Source of the DNA: Paramacrobiotus metropolitanus
Taxonomy: Eukaryota > Tardigrada > Eutardigrada > Parachela > Macrobiotidae
Length of the DNA: 64,000 bases
NCBI RefSeq assembly: GCF_019649055.1
Contig: NW_026570366.1
Location: forward strand, 1 to 64,000
Direction of reading: 5' to 3'
Each line of letters begins with the position of its first letter. Position 1 is the first letter of the stretch. The notes beneath the pieces are model-generated. The model saw only the letters and a list, made by a program, of their open reading frames with translations. It had not been told where the DNA came from and searched no databases. This document shows, piece after piece, positions 12,988 to 23,900 of the stretch. The position numbers and the translations under genes are program-made.

Positions 12988-13563
12988 ATGCCTCCCGTTC
13001 ACCGAAATGTGCACGGTCAGTTCGCGGCTGCTGAGAGCTCGGTCCCACTCGCCCGGGTGCCGCGGTTCCGCGTCGGTCGAGACGCCCGCCAGCGCACGCC
13101 GCCAAGACATCGGCGGCGTGACCGGCATGCGGACATCAATGCCGCGCGGGCGGAGTCAGCCACCGCAACCGGCGCCCGGGAAAGAGTGCGTGCTGCGTGG
13201 CGAATGCAGCAGGCTGTTATGGCGGAGGAGAGGCGGGACTTCAAGGAAACACCATCAGGTCCACGCCGGCGTCCGGGAAGACCGGTGTTTTCCACGACCA
13301 AACACCGGCGGACACCGGAACCTGTTCCGCGTCTCCTGCCGGCCCGTCGGTCACTGGCGGTCAAACCAAGTGCCGGTTCGCCGGAGCCGCAAGCGTCGCC
13401 AACAAGTGCTGCGGACCCACCAGTTGTCCCGGTGCACCACCCTGCGGACATGGACGAACTCCTTGAGTTCGAGCCTGATGTAGGAGACCAGGAAGTTCCA
13501 GGCGCCGTCCACTCCACAGTCCTACGGGTGGTCCGCCGGGATAACCGATGGGTACACAAATAG
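12988..13563 (+). CDS. Hypothetical GC-rich ORF, 191 aa
   Basis: I do not recognise this protein. From the ATG at 12988 the frame is open to a TAG at 13561. The stretch is markedly GC-richer than its AT-rich surroundings. The predicted protein is rich in Arg, Pro and Ala, has no membrane segment or signal peptide, and ends in an acidic patch (DELLEFEPDVGDQE) before a basic tail. An AT-rich TATA-like stretch precedes the ATG, and repeated AATAAA-like sequences follow at about 13630-13650, which fits a short intronless gene. Against this, the same GC-rich stretch is also open on the opposite strand (13017-13559) and partly in a second + frame (13007-13483). High GC alone can produce that. The next-to-satellite position also raises the chance of a mobile-element remnant. 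Confidence 0.3.
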   Translation: MPPVHRNVHGQFAAAESSVPLARVPRFRVGRDARQRTPPRHRRRDRHADINAARAESATATGARERVRAAWRMQQAVMAEERRDFKETPSGPRRRPGRPVFSTTKHRRTPEPVPRLLPARRSLAVKPSAGSPEPQASPTSAADPPVVPVHHPADMDELLEFEPDVGDQEVPGAVHSTVLRVVRRDNRWVHK

Positions 13564-14150
13564 GTTTTATTTTTGTGTTTTTTTGGTAGTTATGTTTTTT
13601 TCTTTTCTTTTTTTTATTTTGTCATAATTAAAATAAAATAAAAATAATAAAATTGCAAAACTGCCCAAAAAAAAGCAGTTTGTTGTGTTGGTGTTTGTTG
13701 TGTGGTTTTTATGTTGTTTTTTGTTCAGATGTTCAAATAAAATTAAAGTAAAATAAAAAACGAAAAAACGCAAAACTGCCAAAAATATGATGTAATTTAA
13801 TTTTCAAAATATTTTGTTGTTTTGTTTATTTGCTCTTTTGTTTACCTTTTGTCTAAAATTTGTGTTCATTGGTTAAACTGAAGATAAAAACCGAAGAAAC
13901 CATAATACAGTCAACATGAAGTTTGAAGTGCATTCCTAGATTATTCAGAACCACATCACATTACAAGTGCCTTCCCACCCACTTCCTGGTCCGCTTACTT
14001 TCTATCAATACCTCAAATATCTAGCAAGGTTTTTACCTGACAATTACCTGGAGCCTGTCAATTGCTGACTAAAAGTGTGCGACCATTTAAATTAACAAAT
14101 CCAAAAGGAAAAGACGAAAACAACTAATTCGTTAGTTGCTGACGGTCAAC
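13564..14150. other. AT-rich spacer, no gene seen
   Basis: Low-complexity T-rich and A-rich DNA with several AATAAA-like words and TGTTTGTTGTG repeats. No open frame with coding character and no clear repeat boundary. Confidence 0.6.
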
Positions 14151-14168
14151 AGTATTACAGACAATCGT

Positions 14169-14338
14169 ATGCACCGGAGGTGCATAACGAGGCCCGCCCT
14201 TACGAGGCCACGCTGTCGGCCGCAGTCTACTTGTATAATATATAATATTATATATATATATAAATATATAATATTAATAATAATATAATATTATATATAT
14301 ACAAGAGTCATCTTCGGCTTCGCCTCAGATGCTCTTGT
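14169..14338. repeat. Palindromes flanking an AT microsatellite
   Basis: A short inverted repeat ATGCACC/GGTGCAT lies at 14169-14185. An (AT)/AATATT microsatellite follows at about 14233-14300. A hairpin then starts ACAAGAG and ends CTCTTGT (about 14300-14338) with arms containing ATCT/AGAT around CTTCGGCTTCGCC. Related AT blocks recur at 16490-16520 and 18514-18660. A GGCGAAGCCGA core, the complement of this hairpin's centre, recurs near 27142. Confidence 0.7.
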
Positions 14339-14344
14339 GGTCTA

Positions 14345-16550
14345 CAGTCAAATCTTTGAAAAATAATTCTTGATAATTTATTTTTGAAGCCTGGTTTGTA
14401 TGTATGTTTTTACGTTGTATGATTAAGCGCTGTTCACAGCTTCAGTTAACTTGCTCTAATCAGGAAACAGCATTATATAGCTTAATAGCTGATCGGTTCA
14501 TTTTATGTGAAACAAAATAGTTAATAGCACGACTGATAATCGGAGAGCGGTCAGCTTGCTAAGTTTCTAATAATTCGGCTTCGCTACTTTTTAATAACTG
14601 GTACGTGGAAACCAATTTTGTTTGAGGACAATAATATCTTTTGTTCAGTAATAATCAGTAGGCTTGGTCAGTAGATGCAGTAGTGTGAATTTTTGAGTTT
14701 TTGATTATTTTTTTATTTTTGATTCAGTCGGGAGCAAGGAGTGTGTAGTGATAACGAGCAACAGAGATCACGTTGTCGTAGCTACTAGCCACCGAACATT
14801 AGTAACAGCAATAACGGGTCCTGTAATTTGCGTTTACGCAGCAGCCCTGATTAGTGATACCTAAACACCGGTATGGCCTGCGGGTTGGCTCTTTCTGAAT
14901 TTCGATTGTTTCCGGATAACTGTTTCCAAAAAAATTTTTGACAGAGATTTCAAGCATCTAATGGTGTTTGCATTTACACGGGATGTCGTTCTACCTGGTG
15001 CTAGGTAGTTAACATTTTTTGTTTATTGGCAATAGCCACCAACAAAATAAAAACTAGCCCTCGCGGTCACACTGTTTGTGGTAAGGGGTGGTATTAAGGT
15101 CGGTGGTAAATTGGGGATTTTGGACCATGGCGACCGTTCCCTTTATTTAGTAGGGGTTTGGTCGGTGGATAGACATGCCAGCTTTTTCGCAGTTCTGTTC
15201 GTTTGACAGCTGGAGCATTAGAGTTATGCTGGACAATGATAACGGTTCTGCTCTTTTCTGGTTTAAGCCACTAACACTAAAATAATATCCCTTCCCTAAA
15301 AATTGAGCTTCCGTTCACTCTACAGCCCTGATCGACGGTCAGTATGTCTCCTGTTACTCAGTACGTCTTATTAGTGGATAGCGTAACCTTTGTGCGGTTC
15401 TGTTCATTCAGCAGCTCAAGAACTTTGTTAGCATCGAACACTGGGTACTGGGCAAGGGTTCCGTTGGGTTCCGTTCTCATATGCCGGTCTGGTTAGTGAG
15501 TTTAACATTGCATAGGAAAACTCACGGTCAGTAAACTTTCGCTTGCAATTTGCAAACTATGGTTAGACACTGCCAGTTTTCTCACTACCACCGAGTGGAC
15601 GAAGTCCGATTTCGCCTTCTACCTATGGGTAATATGTAAAGGAACTACCTCTGTATGCAGGTAAATAGGAATACGTTCGCAAACTATCGCTTTCGCACCC
15701 TCAAACACTTCTTTCGTTTCATAGCTTTCATAACGATCACCCTATGGCCAAATGGTTTGTACTTTATACATCTGTGTGAAAATTGTTTATGAGATATAAG
15801 GGGAATAAAATTTTAAAATGTTTATTCACGTGGCAAATGCATTCACGTGGCATTCAAAAGACTCATTATGAATCCCATTATTCTTATCCCAAATTTGCAT
15901 GTAAACGCGCGAGTATACCGTAGTACATATGAGTGTTATGATCGTTTTACACCGAACACCGATCATAATATAGATCTACAACGTCTTTGGTATTTAAGTT
16001 ATTTTTAAATTTTCTGTTTATTGAAGATCTAACTTTTTTGTAATGTATAAGAACAATGTACAATGTATAAGAACGCGGAAAAGCTAAAACGTTCCAGTGC
16101 AAACGCGCTTTCCGGTTCCAAAAATCAAAAGAAAATATCTTCGCTTTAGAGCGTTTTGTTGAAACGTGACAAAGCTGAAAAATTTTTCGAAGTTTATTTG
16201 AAAAAATTACAGTTTTTTTATTACACTACATACTCTGCATTTGAATAATAGCTGCTCCACGCAACAGTGTTTTATGTAAAAGGTCTTTCAAGGTCACCTT
16301 GAACTGATGCCTGTACCGGTATCGGCATCCGAGCGTTGGTCCAGGGCAGATATTTTTGAAAACAAAATGCATGTGGGACCCTTTGGGACATGCTGAGTTT
16401 AATGGTGAAATCGGTTTTTCAATTTGCTTGGCGGTTTTTTCTAGCCAAGTTCCACGGGGCGGCCGATCATAATATAGATCTATTTCCTTGATAATATATA
16501 ATATTATATATATAATATCAACAGATTCATATATCCTTACGTCCTTATTT
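14345..16550. other. Non-coding stretch, no gene seen
   Basis: No convincing exon in 2.2 kb. The word GATCATAATATAGATCTA occurs at 15961 and again at about 16467, a direct repeat of roughly 500-bp spacing that could mark an old insertion. No inverted termini were recognised between the two copies. Confidence 0.5.
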
Positions 16551-16552
16551 TT

Positions 16553-16820
16553 TGGAAATTATCTCCTAAATCAAGATTATTTTTTCAATAAGTTGATAAT
16601 TTTATAAAATAAAGCATCGCACAAACGTTCCTACCTTTATCTTTAAAAAAATCTCAAGTTTTGGATAAGGTCTTAAAAAAATTTTTAAAAGTTGTAGTAC
16701 TTAAGGGTTCTTAGTACTTAACGGTTGCTAGTTTTGGAAATTATCTCCTAAATCAAAACTGATTTTTCCATTAAGTTGTTTATTTTATAAAATAAAGCAT
16801 CTTCCAAAGCATCCTACCTG
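16553..16820. repeat. Direct duplication, ~180-bp spacing
   Basis: TTTTGGAAATTATCTCCTAA followed by an AAATAAAGCATC box is present at about 16550-16640 and again at 16733-16815, with moderate divergence. It is a degenerate two-copy tandem repeat. Confidence 0.75.
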
Positions 16821-17155
16821 CAGCTTGGAAAAAAATTGCTGGTTTCCGGAAAGTTTTCAGAAACCCTTTCAAACTTTCTGTACTTAGCGTTTAAAGTTCA
16901 TAAAAATTTCCAGTAAATTCTGGAAACGTCTCGAATGAGCAAATACAAGTTTCGCAGCTTAGCAACCTAAACAACAGATCTGTGTATGTTATTTAAATTG
17001 TCAATCCCATAAAAATTATAACTTTTTTTAAATTTTTGAAACCTTCAAGATGATTTTAAATCATGTTCGAATACCTCAAAATAACTATTAATTTTTCCAA
17101 AGTCGGCTCCAAAGCTTTTACATTTCCAGAATTTCTAATATGTCTAAATATTTCG

Positions 17156-17182
17156 ACTCGGCCCCGCGCAGCGGGGCCGTTA
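17156..17182. repeat. GC hairpin in AT-rich DNA
   Basis: A perfect 9-bp stem, CGGCCCCGC and GCGGGGCCG around a GCA loop, stands in otherwise AT-rich sequence. A related GC palindrome (GGCCCGCGGCC) lies near 18390. Together they bracket the foldback element described next. Confidence 0.7.
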
Positions 17183-17267
17183 CCTCTAATTTTTTGAGCC
17201 TCCAGAGTTTCGAAATTTAAGGATGTCTAGAAATGTCTGAATACCTCAATATCTCGCGGTCTTAAGG

Positions 17268-18330
17268 GATTTGGCCCGGTACATAGCACCAGATTTGTTT
17301 ATATCTACGGCAACTTCCGCTGTCGCGCGCTCCCAAACCTAAATTCTCATAGCGGTCCTCATACTCATAATCCTATTCCTAATTCAGAATACATACTCAA
17401 AACAGCTTTCATAATCATAATCATACTTTGATCCTACCGGTTATCGTATTTTTGTTCATAATCATAACTCAAACCTTTACCGCTACTCATACCAGTGCGC
17501 TACTGCGCTTAATGTTATTACTATTAGTGAAAGCATTACCATATATTATTTATTAATCGTAAAAACCGTATTATTGACACGGAGTAGTAATAGCTGTTGC
17601 GCAAATTGTGCACCGTTCTTGAATTTTTTCTAAATATTTTTTTCATATCTGCTTTTGTCCTGGCTAGCAACGATTAAACTGTGTTAATATGTTATTACTG
17701 TTCCTGTACATGTGTTCCATTGTTGTACAGTGTACGCGATGCTTTTGTCGAAATTTAATTTTGTGGAAATAAAAAGTTAACGGCCCGTTCACTTTTTGTT
17801 TGGTGGAAGCTACGTAGTAAGCCCATTAACATTGCAGGTTCTTTTATCATTATCACTAGTTTAAAAATGGACGAAAGTGAACCACAGTAGATTTTCTTGC
17901 TCAGTTTTTATATGCAGATTAAATTAATTTGCTTTCGTTACTCAGTTAACAAGTTTACTGAAGTCATTTTGTAATGAAGCCATTTTCTAATAAATATTTT
18001 TTCGCTACTAATTCAGATGAAATAATTTTTACGAGTAGACGAAAGCGGGCGGTTGAGTAGACTTACATGAACACATGGTTGCAATTGAATATTACATTTT
18101 TGACACACCCGCATGAGTAATGGTTAAGATAGGAGCTATAATTATGAATAAATTAATATGATGACCGGTAGTACCAATTACCAAAGTACGATTATGAGTA
18201 TGAGAGCCGTTATGAATATTACCCTAGGTGCATACCTAGCCATGCAAAAAAGTGTTTAGCATTGCGCGACAGCGAAATTTCCCGTGCATGTACCCGAATT
18301 TGGTACTACAGATATGTACCGGGCCAAATC
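17268..18330. mobile_element. Foldback / MITE-like element with ~230-bp inverted arms
   Basis: GATTTGGCCCGGTACAT at 17268 reappears inverted as ATGTACCGGGCCAAATC ending at 18330. The arms keep matching inwards: the CGCTGTCGCGC box, the CTCATACTCATAATC box, and an ACCGGT/TCATAATTA stretch. They extend over roughly 17268-17510 and 18090-18330 with about 75-80% similarity. The 0.6-kb core encodes nothing recognisable. No clean target-site duplication was found, so the superfamily is unknown. It is most simply a non-autonomous DNA transposon that has aged in place. Confidence 0.75.
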
Positions 18331-18513
18331 TCTAAATATATTAATTATCTTAATATCCCATAATTTCTAACGGTAAATATCTAAAAGCCGGCCCGCGGCC
18401 CGTTTACCGTATTCACTCACGTGGCTGCTCTGTGATACTGGTGGTAGCTTGGGCATTCACTAACCTCGAAATCTAATAAACATGTATTTATTTTATTTTT
18501 AATAAATACTGAA

Positions 18514-18660
18514 GAGCTTGTAAATATATAATATTAATAATAATATAATATATATATAATAAATACTGAAGAACTTGTAAATATATAATATTAATAATAA
18601 TATAATATATATATAATATATAATATTATATAATATTAATATATATTAATATAATAATAT
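18514..18660. repeat. AT microsatellite with 60-bp direct repeat
   Basis: A segment beginning AATAAATACTGAAGA and running into AATATATAATATTAATAATA is present twice, followed by (TA)n/(ATATT)n. It lies directly left of the segmental duplication that starts near 18661. Confidence 0.85.
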
Positions 18661-18983
18661 CCGAATTCTACTCTGCATGTGTTTCAAGTTATCCAACTAT
18701 CAAAGTTAGCTTCTAGATCTAGCGTGTGACAGCAGTGTGGCATGCAAGGCCAAAATGTAACGTACGGCTTTCCATTTTCAAAACTGTATAAGTCACTCCT
18801 ACCGAAAACAGCAAACTGCTTATTAATTTTTGCAGCAGCATCTGTCCTCACAAAAGTTCTGGGTTCCTGATTCCACGCCATTTAATTTCGCGACGGAGGC
18901 TGCTGGCGATACAACCAACCTGTTTCAGTTTTTGCTTTTAATCATTAATGTTTAACTGCCATCTTTTTTCAAGGGGATAAACA

Positions 18984-20555
18984 ATGCTGAAGCGAGCGCT
19001 TAGTAGGTTAGTGTGTGCTTTTCAGTTTACGGTATTCTAGAGTATCATAGCTTCGCACTTGGTTATATCTGCCAGTTGCCAACTGATATGCTCGTTATTC
19101 GTAGATTTTTGCTGATGGAGCGGCAAGGTGGTGATCGACGGATAACACCTGGCCATTGTCAGTGGCTGCGTGGAGTGAAGACGCGTAGGCAGCCCGCGGA
19201 ACTGGCATCATTGCATCGTAAGAGCATCCGCACAGTGTCTCAAGTCGTTCCCGGAAAAATTGCGCCAACTCCGCCATCATTTATGCCGGGGAGCGGTTTG
19301 TCCGTTCCGAACGCTGAAACGCCGTTGGCAGGAATGAAGTACAGCACTTAAACTGAACAGCTCACATAACCGTACAGATACATACTCGTACTATTGAAAA
19401 GTTACCGACAGTTTTAATATCAGTATTTGCTTTACGTGCCTACGGGGTTCGTGATACATATCTACGGCACACTGTTGGAACTTACAATTTAGAAGTGAAA
19501 TCTGGCTGCTTACTTAACTTAGCGGTGGCGTATGTCAGTGTAATTAGACATGGTAGACATTATGTCGGGATTCGGATTCAGCTCGGTAAACCATCCAGGT
19601 GGCAAGTCTGCTGCAGTTAAAACTAACTGTACGTTGCAGGGAATCTCGTGTTATCCGCTTTCCGACGCCAACCATTCGGCTCGCACCATGCGTAAATAGC
19701 GGTGTGAGTATTTGTACTTCTACAGCTACAGTTCTACGCGTAACTGCAAACAAGCAAACAATGACTAACAATAAGTAAGGTTTTTTGGGTGTTCTCTGAT
19801 GTACCTTTTCGTTCGACTTCGTGCAACATTGTTTTAAAAAATTGAAAATGAGTGTAATTTAGGTATTTTCAACTGCATTTGATTTCGTCATTGTTATTTC
19901 ATCGTAGAACTCAGTCGGTGGTGGGTTTTTCATCAAAGGAGTCCAAAAGTTGATGGATGAGAGGCTGGCGCGCGTTCGAGCGGGGTGAGTTGCGCAGCAA
20001 ATGTCCTTCTTTGTTGGATACGGTATTAAGTCTGTAAAATTGCTCTCCTTCAGGGAAAAGGGTCTGCTGACGGGGACCGCACGAATTAGACTGGACATTG
20101 CCATTAACACGGACCACCAACGCGACTGGTTTAAAGCCTGGGGACAAGTGGGGGAGAGCATAGTGCGTATGGATGCTGGCTTCTACAGTCACGAATACTG
20201 GGGTAAAGGAATTTGCGAGGAAATACCAAACTTGGCACGTCCGTTTCACATGGTTTGGAAAGCATCGCCGACGGGTAGCATGAACATCGCTCTGATTATC
20301 ATTGGTGACTCCGATCACGCCCAGGAAACATTCGTGAAAATGGAGGAAAATGTCATGGAAGGGATTCAGCATCTGCATGAAGTACGTTGTATTAAAGAGG
20401 AAACCACATTTGTAGCGTTCCGTGGGCCAGCGTTCTACTGGGGAGTTGCGCGTCTTGGCCAGACGCCCATTCGTCGTTGTGAGTTGACGGATATCCGAGA
20501 GCCGGCAGCCGAGGAGGTGCTCGAGCAGCTGGCCACGCACCTTTGTGCTTTGTGA
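18984..20555 (+). CDS. Gene A copy 1: unrecognised conserved protein, ~6 exons
   Basis: I do not recognise the family. A plausible model starts at the ATG at 18984 (MLKRALSR, then a GT donor). It continues with an exon at about 19108-19340 (LLMERQGGD to GMK), an exon at about 19592-19691 (ASLLQL to APCVNS), a short exon at about 19903-19986 (NSVGGG to VRAG), then EKGLL from the acceptor before 20054, to a TGA at 20553. The last 170 residues carry the segments DWFKAWGQVGES, HEYWGKG, MVWKASPTGSMNIALIIIGD and a C-terminal EEVLEQLA helix. The basic N-terminus could be a mitochondrial targeting peptide (inference). Copy 2 at 39765-41424 keeps the same frames and splice sites, and most differences in the last exon are silent or conservative. 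That pattern argues for a functional protein in at least one copy. The short exons' exact borders are my reading of GT/AG sites. Confidence 0.6.
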
Positions 20556-21100
20556 TGGATTCCGTGGTGCATACTTTGTGGTCTTATAATCTCGGTTGAT
20601 ATGATCTTTCTCATCGCTGATGTACACTGCTAGAGTAGCAATTCGCGGAAAGCGTACCGCTACCATAGTTTCTCTTGAGTTGTTGATGTTTGGATTAAAG
20701 ATTCGTATTACTGTGTGACTGTGTGTGTACGTAATCCCTATGCACTGCTGCGAAAGAATCAACTTAAACCACATTTCATTATATTATTAGAGAAATGCAT
20801 TTAGACAACCAGATTATCCAGATATATCTTTCTGTTGCATTTGGATTCGACCTTAATCTAAGCAGGAATTTATGTTCTGCTGCTACATACTCCATCACAT
20901 CGGCGCTGATCGCCCTATCTTGACTCATATGTATCTATATTTAGTTTTATTTACTGGCTGAATACCCTAAGATTTTTCTGTGTTTGTTAACTAGTTTGAC
21001 TTACATTTAATTTCATTTGCCGGTTGAATAGTTTACGATTTCTTAATATTTCCAGTTTTTGCTGTGATTGAGCATTAATCGCATTATCTTTTTTGTGTAG
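20556..21100. other. Spacer between gene A and FNIP exons
   Basis: Conserved as DNA with 41425-41968 in the other copy. The upstream FNIP exons expected before the YLSRLITTV exon were not found here. No other exon is evident. Confidence 0.5.
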
Positions 21101-22174
21101 CTATCTCTCGCGGTTAATAACGACTGTTTGGGCTGACCATTTGGGATGGGTATCAACAGTGATTCCATCCAATTCCCAAACGTCTCATTACAAACTAAAG
21201 CATGAACCACAGTGGATCCAGCTGCTAGCCAAATCTCATCCCTACAATCCGTTATGGGCAAAGTTAGGGTATGATTGATATTTTTGTCCCGAATGAATTT
21301 TTTCCAGTGTGCATGGCTTTCTTCACAGAGATCTCCTGGGCATTTGTGATAGACCAGCTCGTCTAACCAAAACCATTCTGGTCAGTCGGAATCAGTCGGT
21401 TTATTTGCAGTATTGCTTGACGGATGAGCCATCGCTATGATCGCGGAAGCATCCGCGATCATAGCGGATTTGGATAATTTCACAGTAAAGGTGATTAGCT
21501 GCGGCCGGCGGGAGCTTCCCTGTGGTGTGACTGTTCCGGTGAAGCCAAATTCCATACGACCGCACATCGAAGACTGCGCGGCTTCCAGCTATATACAGTA
21601 CCTTATGCAAAACCACGGTCAGCCTGTCTAAAATGAAGACAACGCCCGAGTTTGTGAGTCATATAGTAACCGTAATTTGAGTCACAGTTGTCTGCGTTGC
21701 AGAGTGTGTTTTGAAGAAAGTAATTTTTTGAGTTGCCACAATTTATTGTTTTTTGCTTCACAGTGCCTGATGCATTTGGATCGAAGACAGGCTGCAGGAG
21801 TTGTACGTGCCAGTTGCGCCATGGTTACCTTCAGACAGCACCAAATAACGATTGATACGAAAGAGACGTTGGATCTGCTAGGGTAAGTTGCGAAGTTTTG
21901 TTTTTTATTTCAAGTGTGGTGAATAAATTTAAAAATTTCGCTTAGAATTTTTCACAAAGAAAACATTCCACTTTATTCTAAGTTTTTGTGACGCATGTTT
22001 TCTTGAAATAATCCCACTTTTTTTGTGGACGTAGCTGCCAGTCAATAAAACCGGATGACCTTTAGTTCGTACTATTTTGTTTTATTTAGATTGGAGATGT
22101 CGGATTTTCCACTGGTGATAGCAGTGACATCCACGCACACCCCCGATATCATTTCCGACTTGAATCTAGCGTGA
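21101..22174 (+). pseudogene. FNIP (folliculin-interacting protein) 3' fragment, copy 1
   Basis: FNIP proteins bind folliculin and AMPK in the lysosomal Rag/mTORC1 nutrient-sensing complex. Exon 21101-21268 encodes DHLGWVSTVIP and LLAKSHPYNPLWAKLG, matching the conserved FNIP block. Exon 21329-~21400 gives DLLGI and RPARLTKTILVS. Exon 21411-21625 gives LTDEP, then IAEASAIIADLDNFTVKV. Exon 21764-21882 begins CLMHLD. Exon 22090-22174 ends in LVIAVTSTHTPDIISDL and a TGA, matching the FNIP C-terminus. All N-terminal FNIP exons are absent, and the region between the LTKTILVS block and LTDEP is deleted. An 8-nt insertion between LTDEP and IAEA breaks the frame exactly at a hairpin (21433-21466). 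Homology is confident; a functional product is unlikely. Confidence 0.85.
21433..21466. repeat. Perfect 15-bp hairpin at the FNIP frameshift
   Basis: Left arm 21433-21447 and right arm 21452-21466 are perfectly complementary around the loop AGCA. The left arm's outer seven bases sit inside the 8-nt insertion that breaks the FNIP frame, and they equal the complement of the right arm's outer part. Confidence 0.92.
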
Positions 22175-23340
22175 ATTTTGTGAGGAACGGAGCATCATTC
22201 CCGTCGTCGTTGCTGCGTTGATTATTAAAGTTAATCTGGAGTTCGCCTTTCCGTTTTGGATGGTTAGACTGTTATTTGGGCACACTCTCGCGGGTGATAT
22301 GACCGCTACTTTGCTCAAGAGAATGTGACAGTAAATTAAATTAACTCCGTTTTTACAGTGTACATACACATTGATGTTTTTTTCTCGACAATATCTATAC
22401 TGTTTATTTTTGTGTATAGATATGCGTGGAGGTTGTATCGGGTTGGAGATTGTTTTTGTACCGTTCTGAACTGCTGTTTCAGTCGTTTTAGTTGTTTTAA
22501 AAAGTACCATAATTTGGTGTTGCAAGTGCATTTTCCGATGGAATTAGAAAGATGCTCAAATTTTTTGCCAAGGAACCGTTTTATACTTGAATATTTCTAG
22601 AAATGTTTGAGAAAATAAAAATACCTTCTGTGATTTAATTATGAGTAAACCGTGGATGTACAGATATATTATTACAATACACTCTGCATAACAACACTAT
22701 CCGATTAACGTATAACTCACTGTACGGAAAGATGCCAACTGCCAAGTTCGCTCCACAATACGGTACTTCCGGAAGATTTTGGACATCCCGCAATCGGTTT
22801 TACGCGCAATCACACATATGCTGCTAATGGGCTGCCCAGTTAAGACAATCCCACTAAAGAACACGAAGAGAAATTAAATTTCGTTTATGAACAATTTCGA
22901 ACTATCTTACAGAAAGGTGGAGGAATGGCTAATTAAAAACCTATCCTGATTCAGATCTATATGGCCACGAATGGGATACACCAGAGCCGGCAAACCAGAA
23001 ATGACTGACCCAAACCAATATTATATTCTGAAAGCCCGTAGTCAAAAACCGGGCCAGATAGTATTCATTTCTTTCAGAACCTCTCCCGCTTGGAACGCCA
23101 AAGGGGAAGAGTTTTGACTACCTTCACCAAATGCAACTAAATTATTGTAGTAATAAGTATTATCGGGGTATTTTTAACCAGGCAATGCTGCCACGTAAAC
23201 CAACTAAAATATAGCTAGAAAATGAACGTCATTCCTACTATTTAAATTATCAGAATCTTTTAATTAGCAGATCGTTATTACGACAAGAACGACAACGAGT
23301 ATGTATGTAACGTTGTCATCGATGAAAATTTCTGCACGAG
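22175..23340. other. Non-coding, includes a block shared with 45.8 kb
   Basis: No gene recognised. About 22760-22930 (AAGATTTTGGACATCCCGC, the CAATC(G/T)GTT.TACGCGC box and CACACATATGCTGCT) is related to 45850-46010 at roughly 75%, so this is another piece of the shuffled duplication. Confidence 0.55.
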
Positions 23341-23343
23341 TGC

Positions 23344-23900
23344 CGGCCGATCAAGAGACCAAGCTACCGGTACTGCCCAATGTACGGGGCCCGTTAGGTG
23401 AGAGGATGACCAAGCTACCGGTACTGTCCAGTGCACAGAGCTCGTTAAGCGAACCGAGTGACCAAGCTACCGGCACTGTGCAGTGAACGGGGCCGAGCTG
23501 TGAGGGTTGGGAGGTAAACGAGTGACCAAGCCACCGGTATTGTCCAGTGTATGGGAACGGATAAGTGAGCGGGTGACCGAGCTGCGGGTACTGTCCAGTG
23601 CCTCTCGCCATACATAATTCTAGGCGGACGAATGGCCAAGCTACTGGTACGCTACGTCAAATGTACGGGACCCGTTAGGTAAGCAGGTGACCGAGCTACC
23701 GGTACTGTCGGCCCGTTAGGCAAACGAGCTAGCCGGTGACCTTGCTACCGCTACTATTTTATGCACAGAGCCCGTTAGGGGAACGAATGACCGATCTAAC
23801 GGTACTGTCCAGTGTACGAGACCCGTTAGGCAAACGGGTGACAGTTCTGTCCATTGCACAGATTCGTCACATGCAGAACCAGTGACCGAGCTTCCACTAC
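23344..23900. repeat. Degenerate minisatellite, ~50-60 bp unit, ~10 copies
   Basis: The consensus core is GTGACCAAGCTACCGGTACTG followed by TCCAGTGTACGGG and CCCGTTAGG. Core starts are readable near 23357, 23408, 23459, 23522, 23574, 23629, 23685, 23734, 23786, 23838 and 23880. Spacing is irregular (49-63 bp) and copies diverge, so it is an old array. Open frames in it on both strands are by-products of the repeat. Confidence 0.9.

Larger units (their letters stand above)
18670..22174 (+). repeat. Segmental duplication, copy 1 (gene A + FNIP 3' part)
   Basis: From about 18680 to 21400 this segment aligns collinearly with 39500-42260, on the same strand, at about 85-95% identity and highest in exons. 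The similarity covers introns and intergenic DNA, so it is a DNA-level duplication. Copy 1 continues past 21400 into the FNIP C-terminal exons, which copy 2 lacks. Copy 2 continues past 42260 into an FNIP middle exon, which copy 1 lacks. Confidence 0.93.

Noticed and set aside
12277-13563. A continuous 428-codon + frame from satellite into unique DNA
   Set aside because: Its first 60 codons are satellite sequence and its middle is AT-rich non-coding-like DNA; only the part from 12988 is kept as a possible gene.
19544-19771. Minus-strand frame conserved with 40445-40684
   Set aside because: The conservation is explained by the + strand gene A exon; substitutions favour the + frame and - strand splice sites are lacking.
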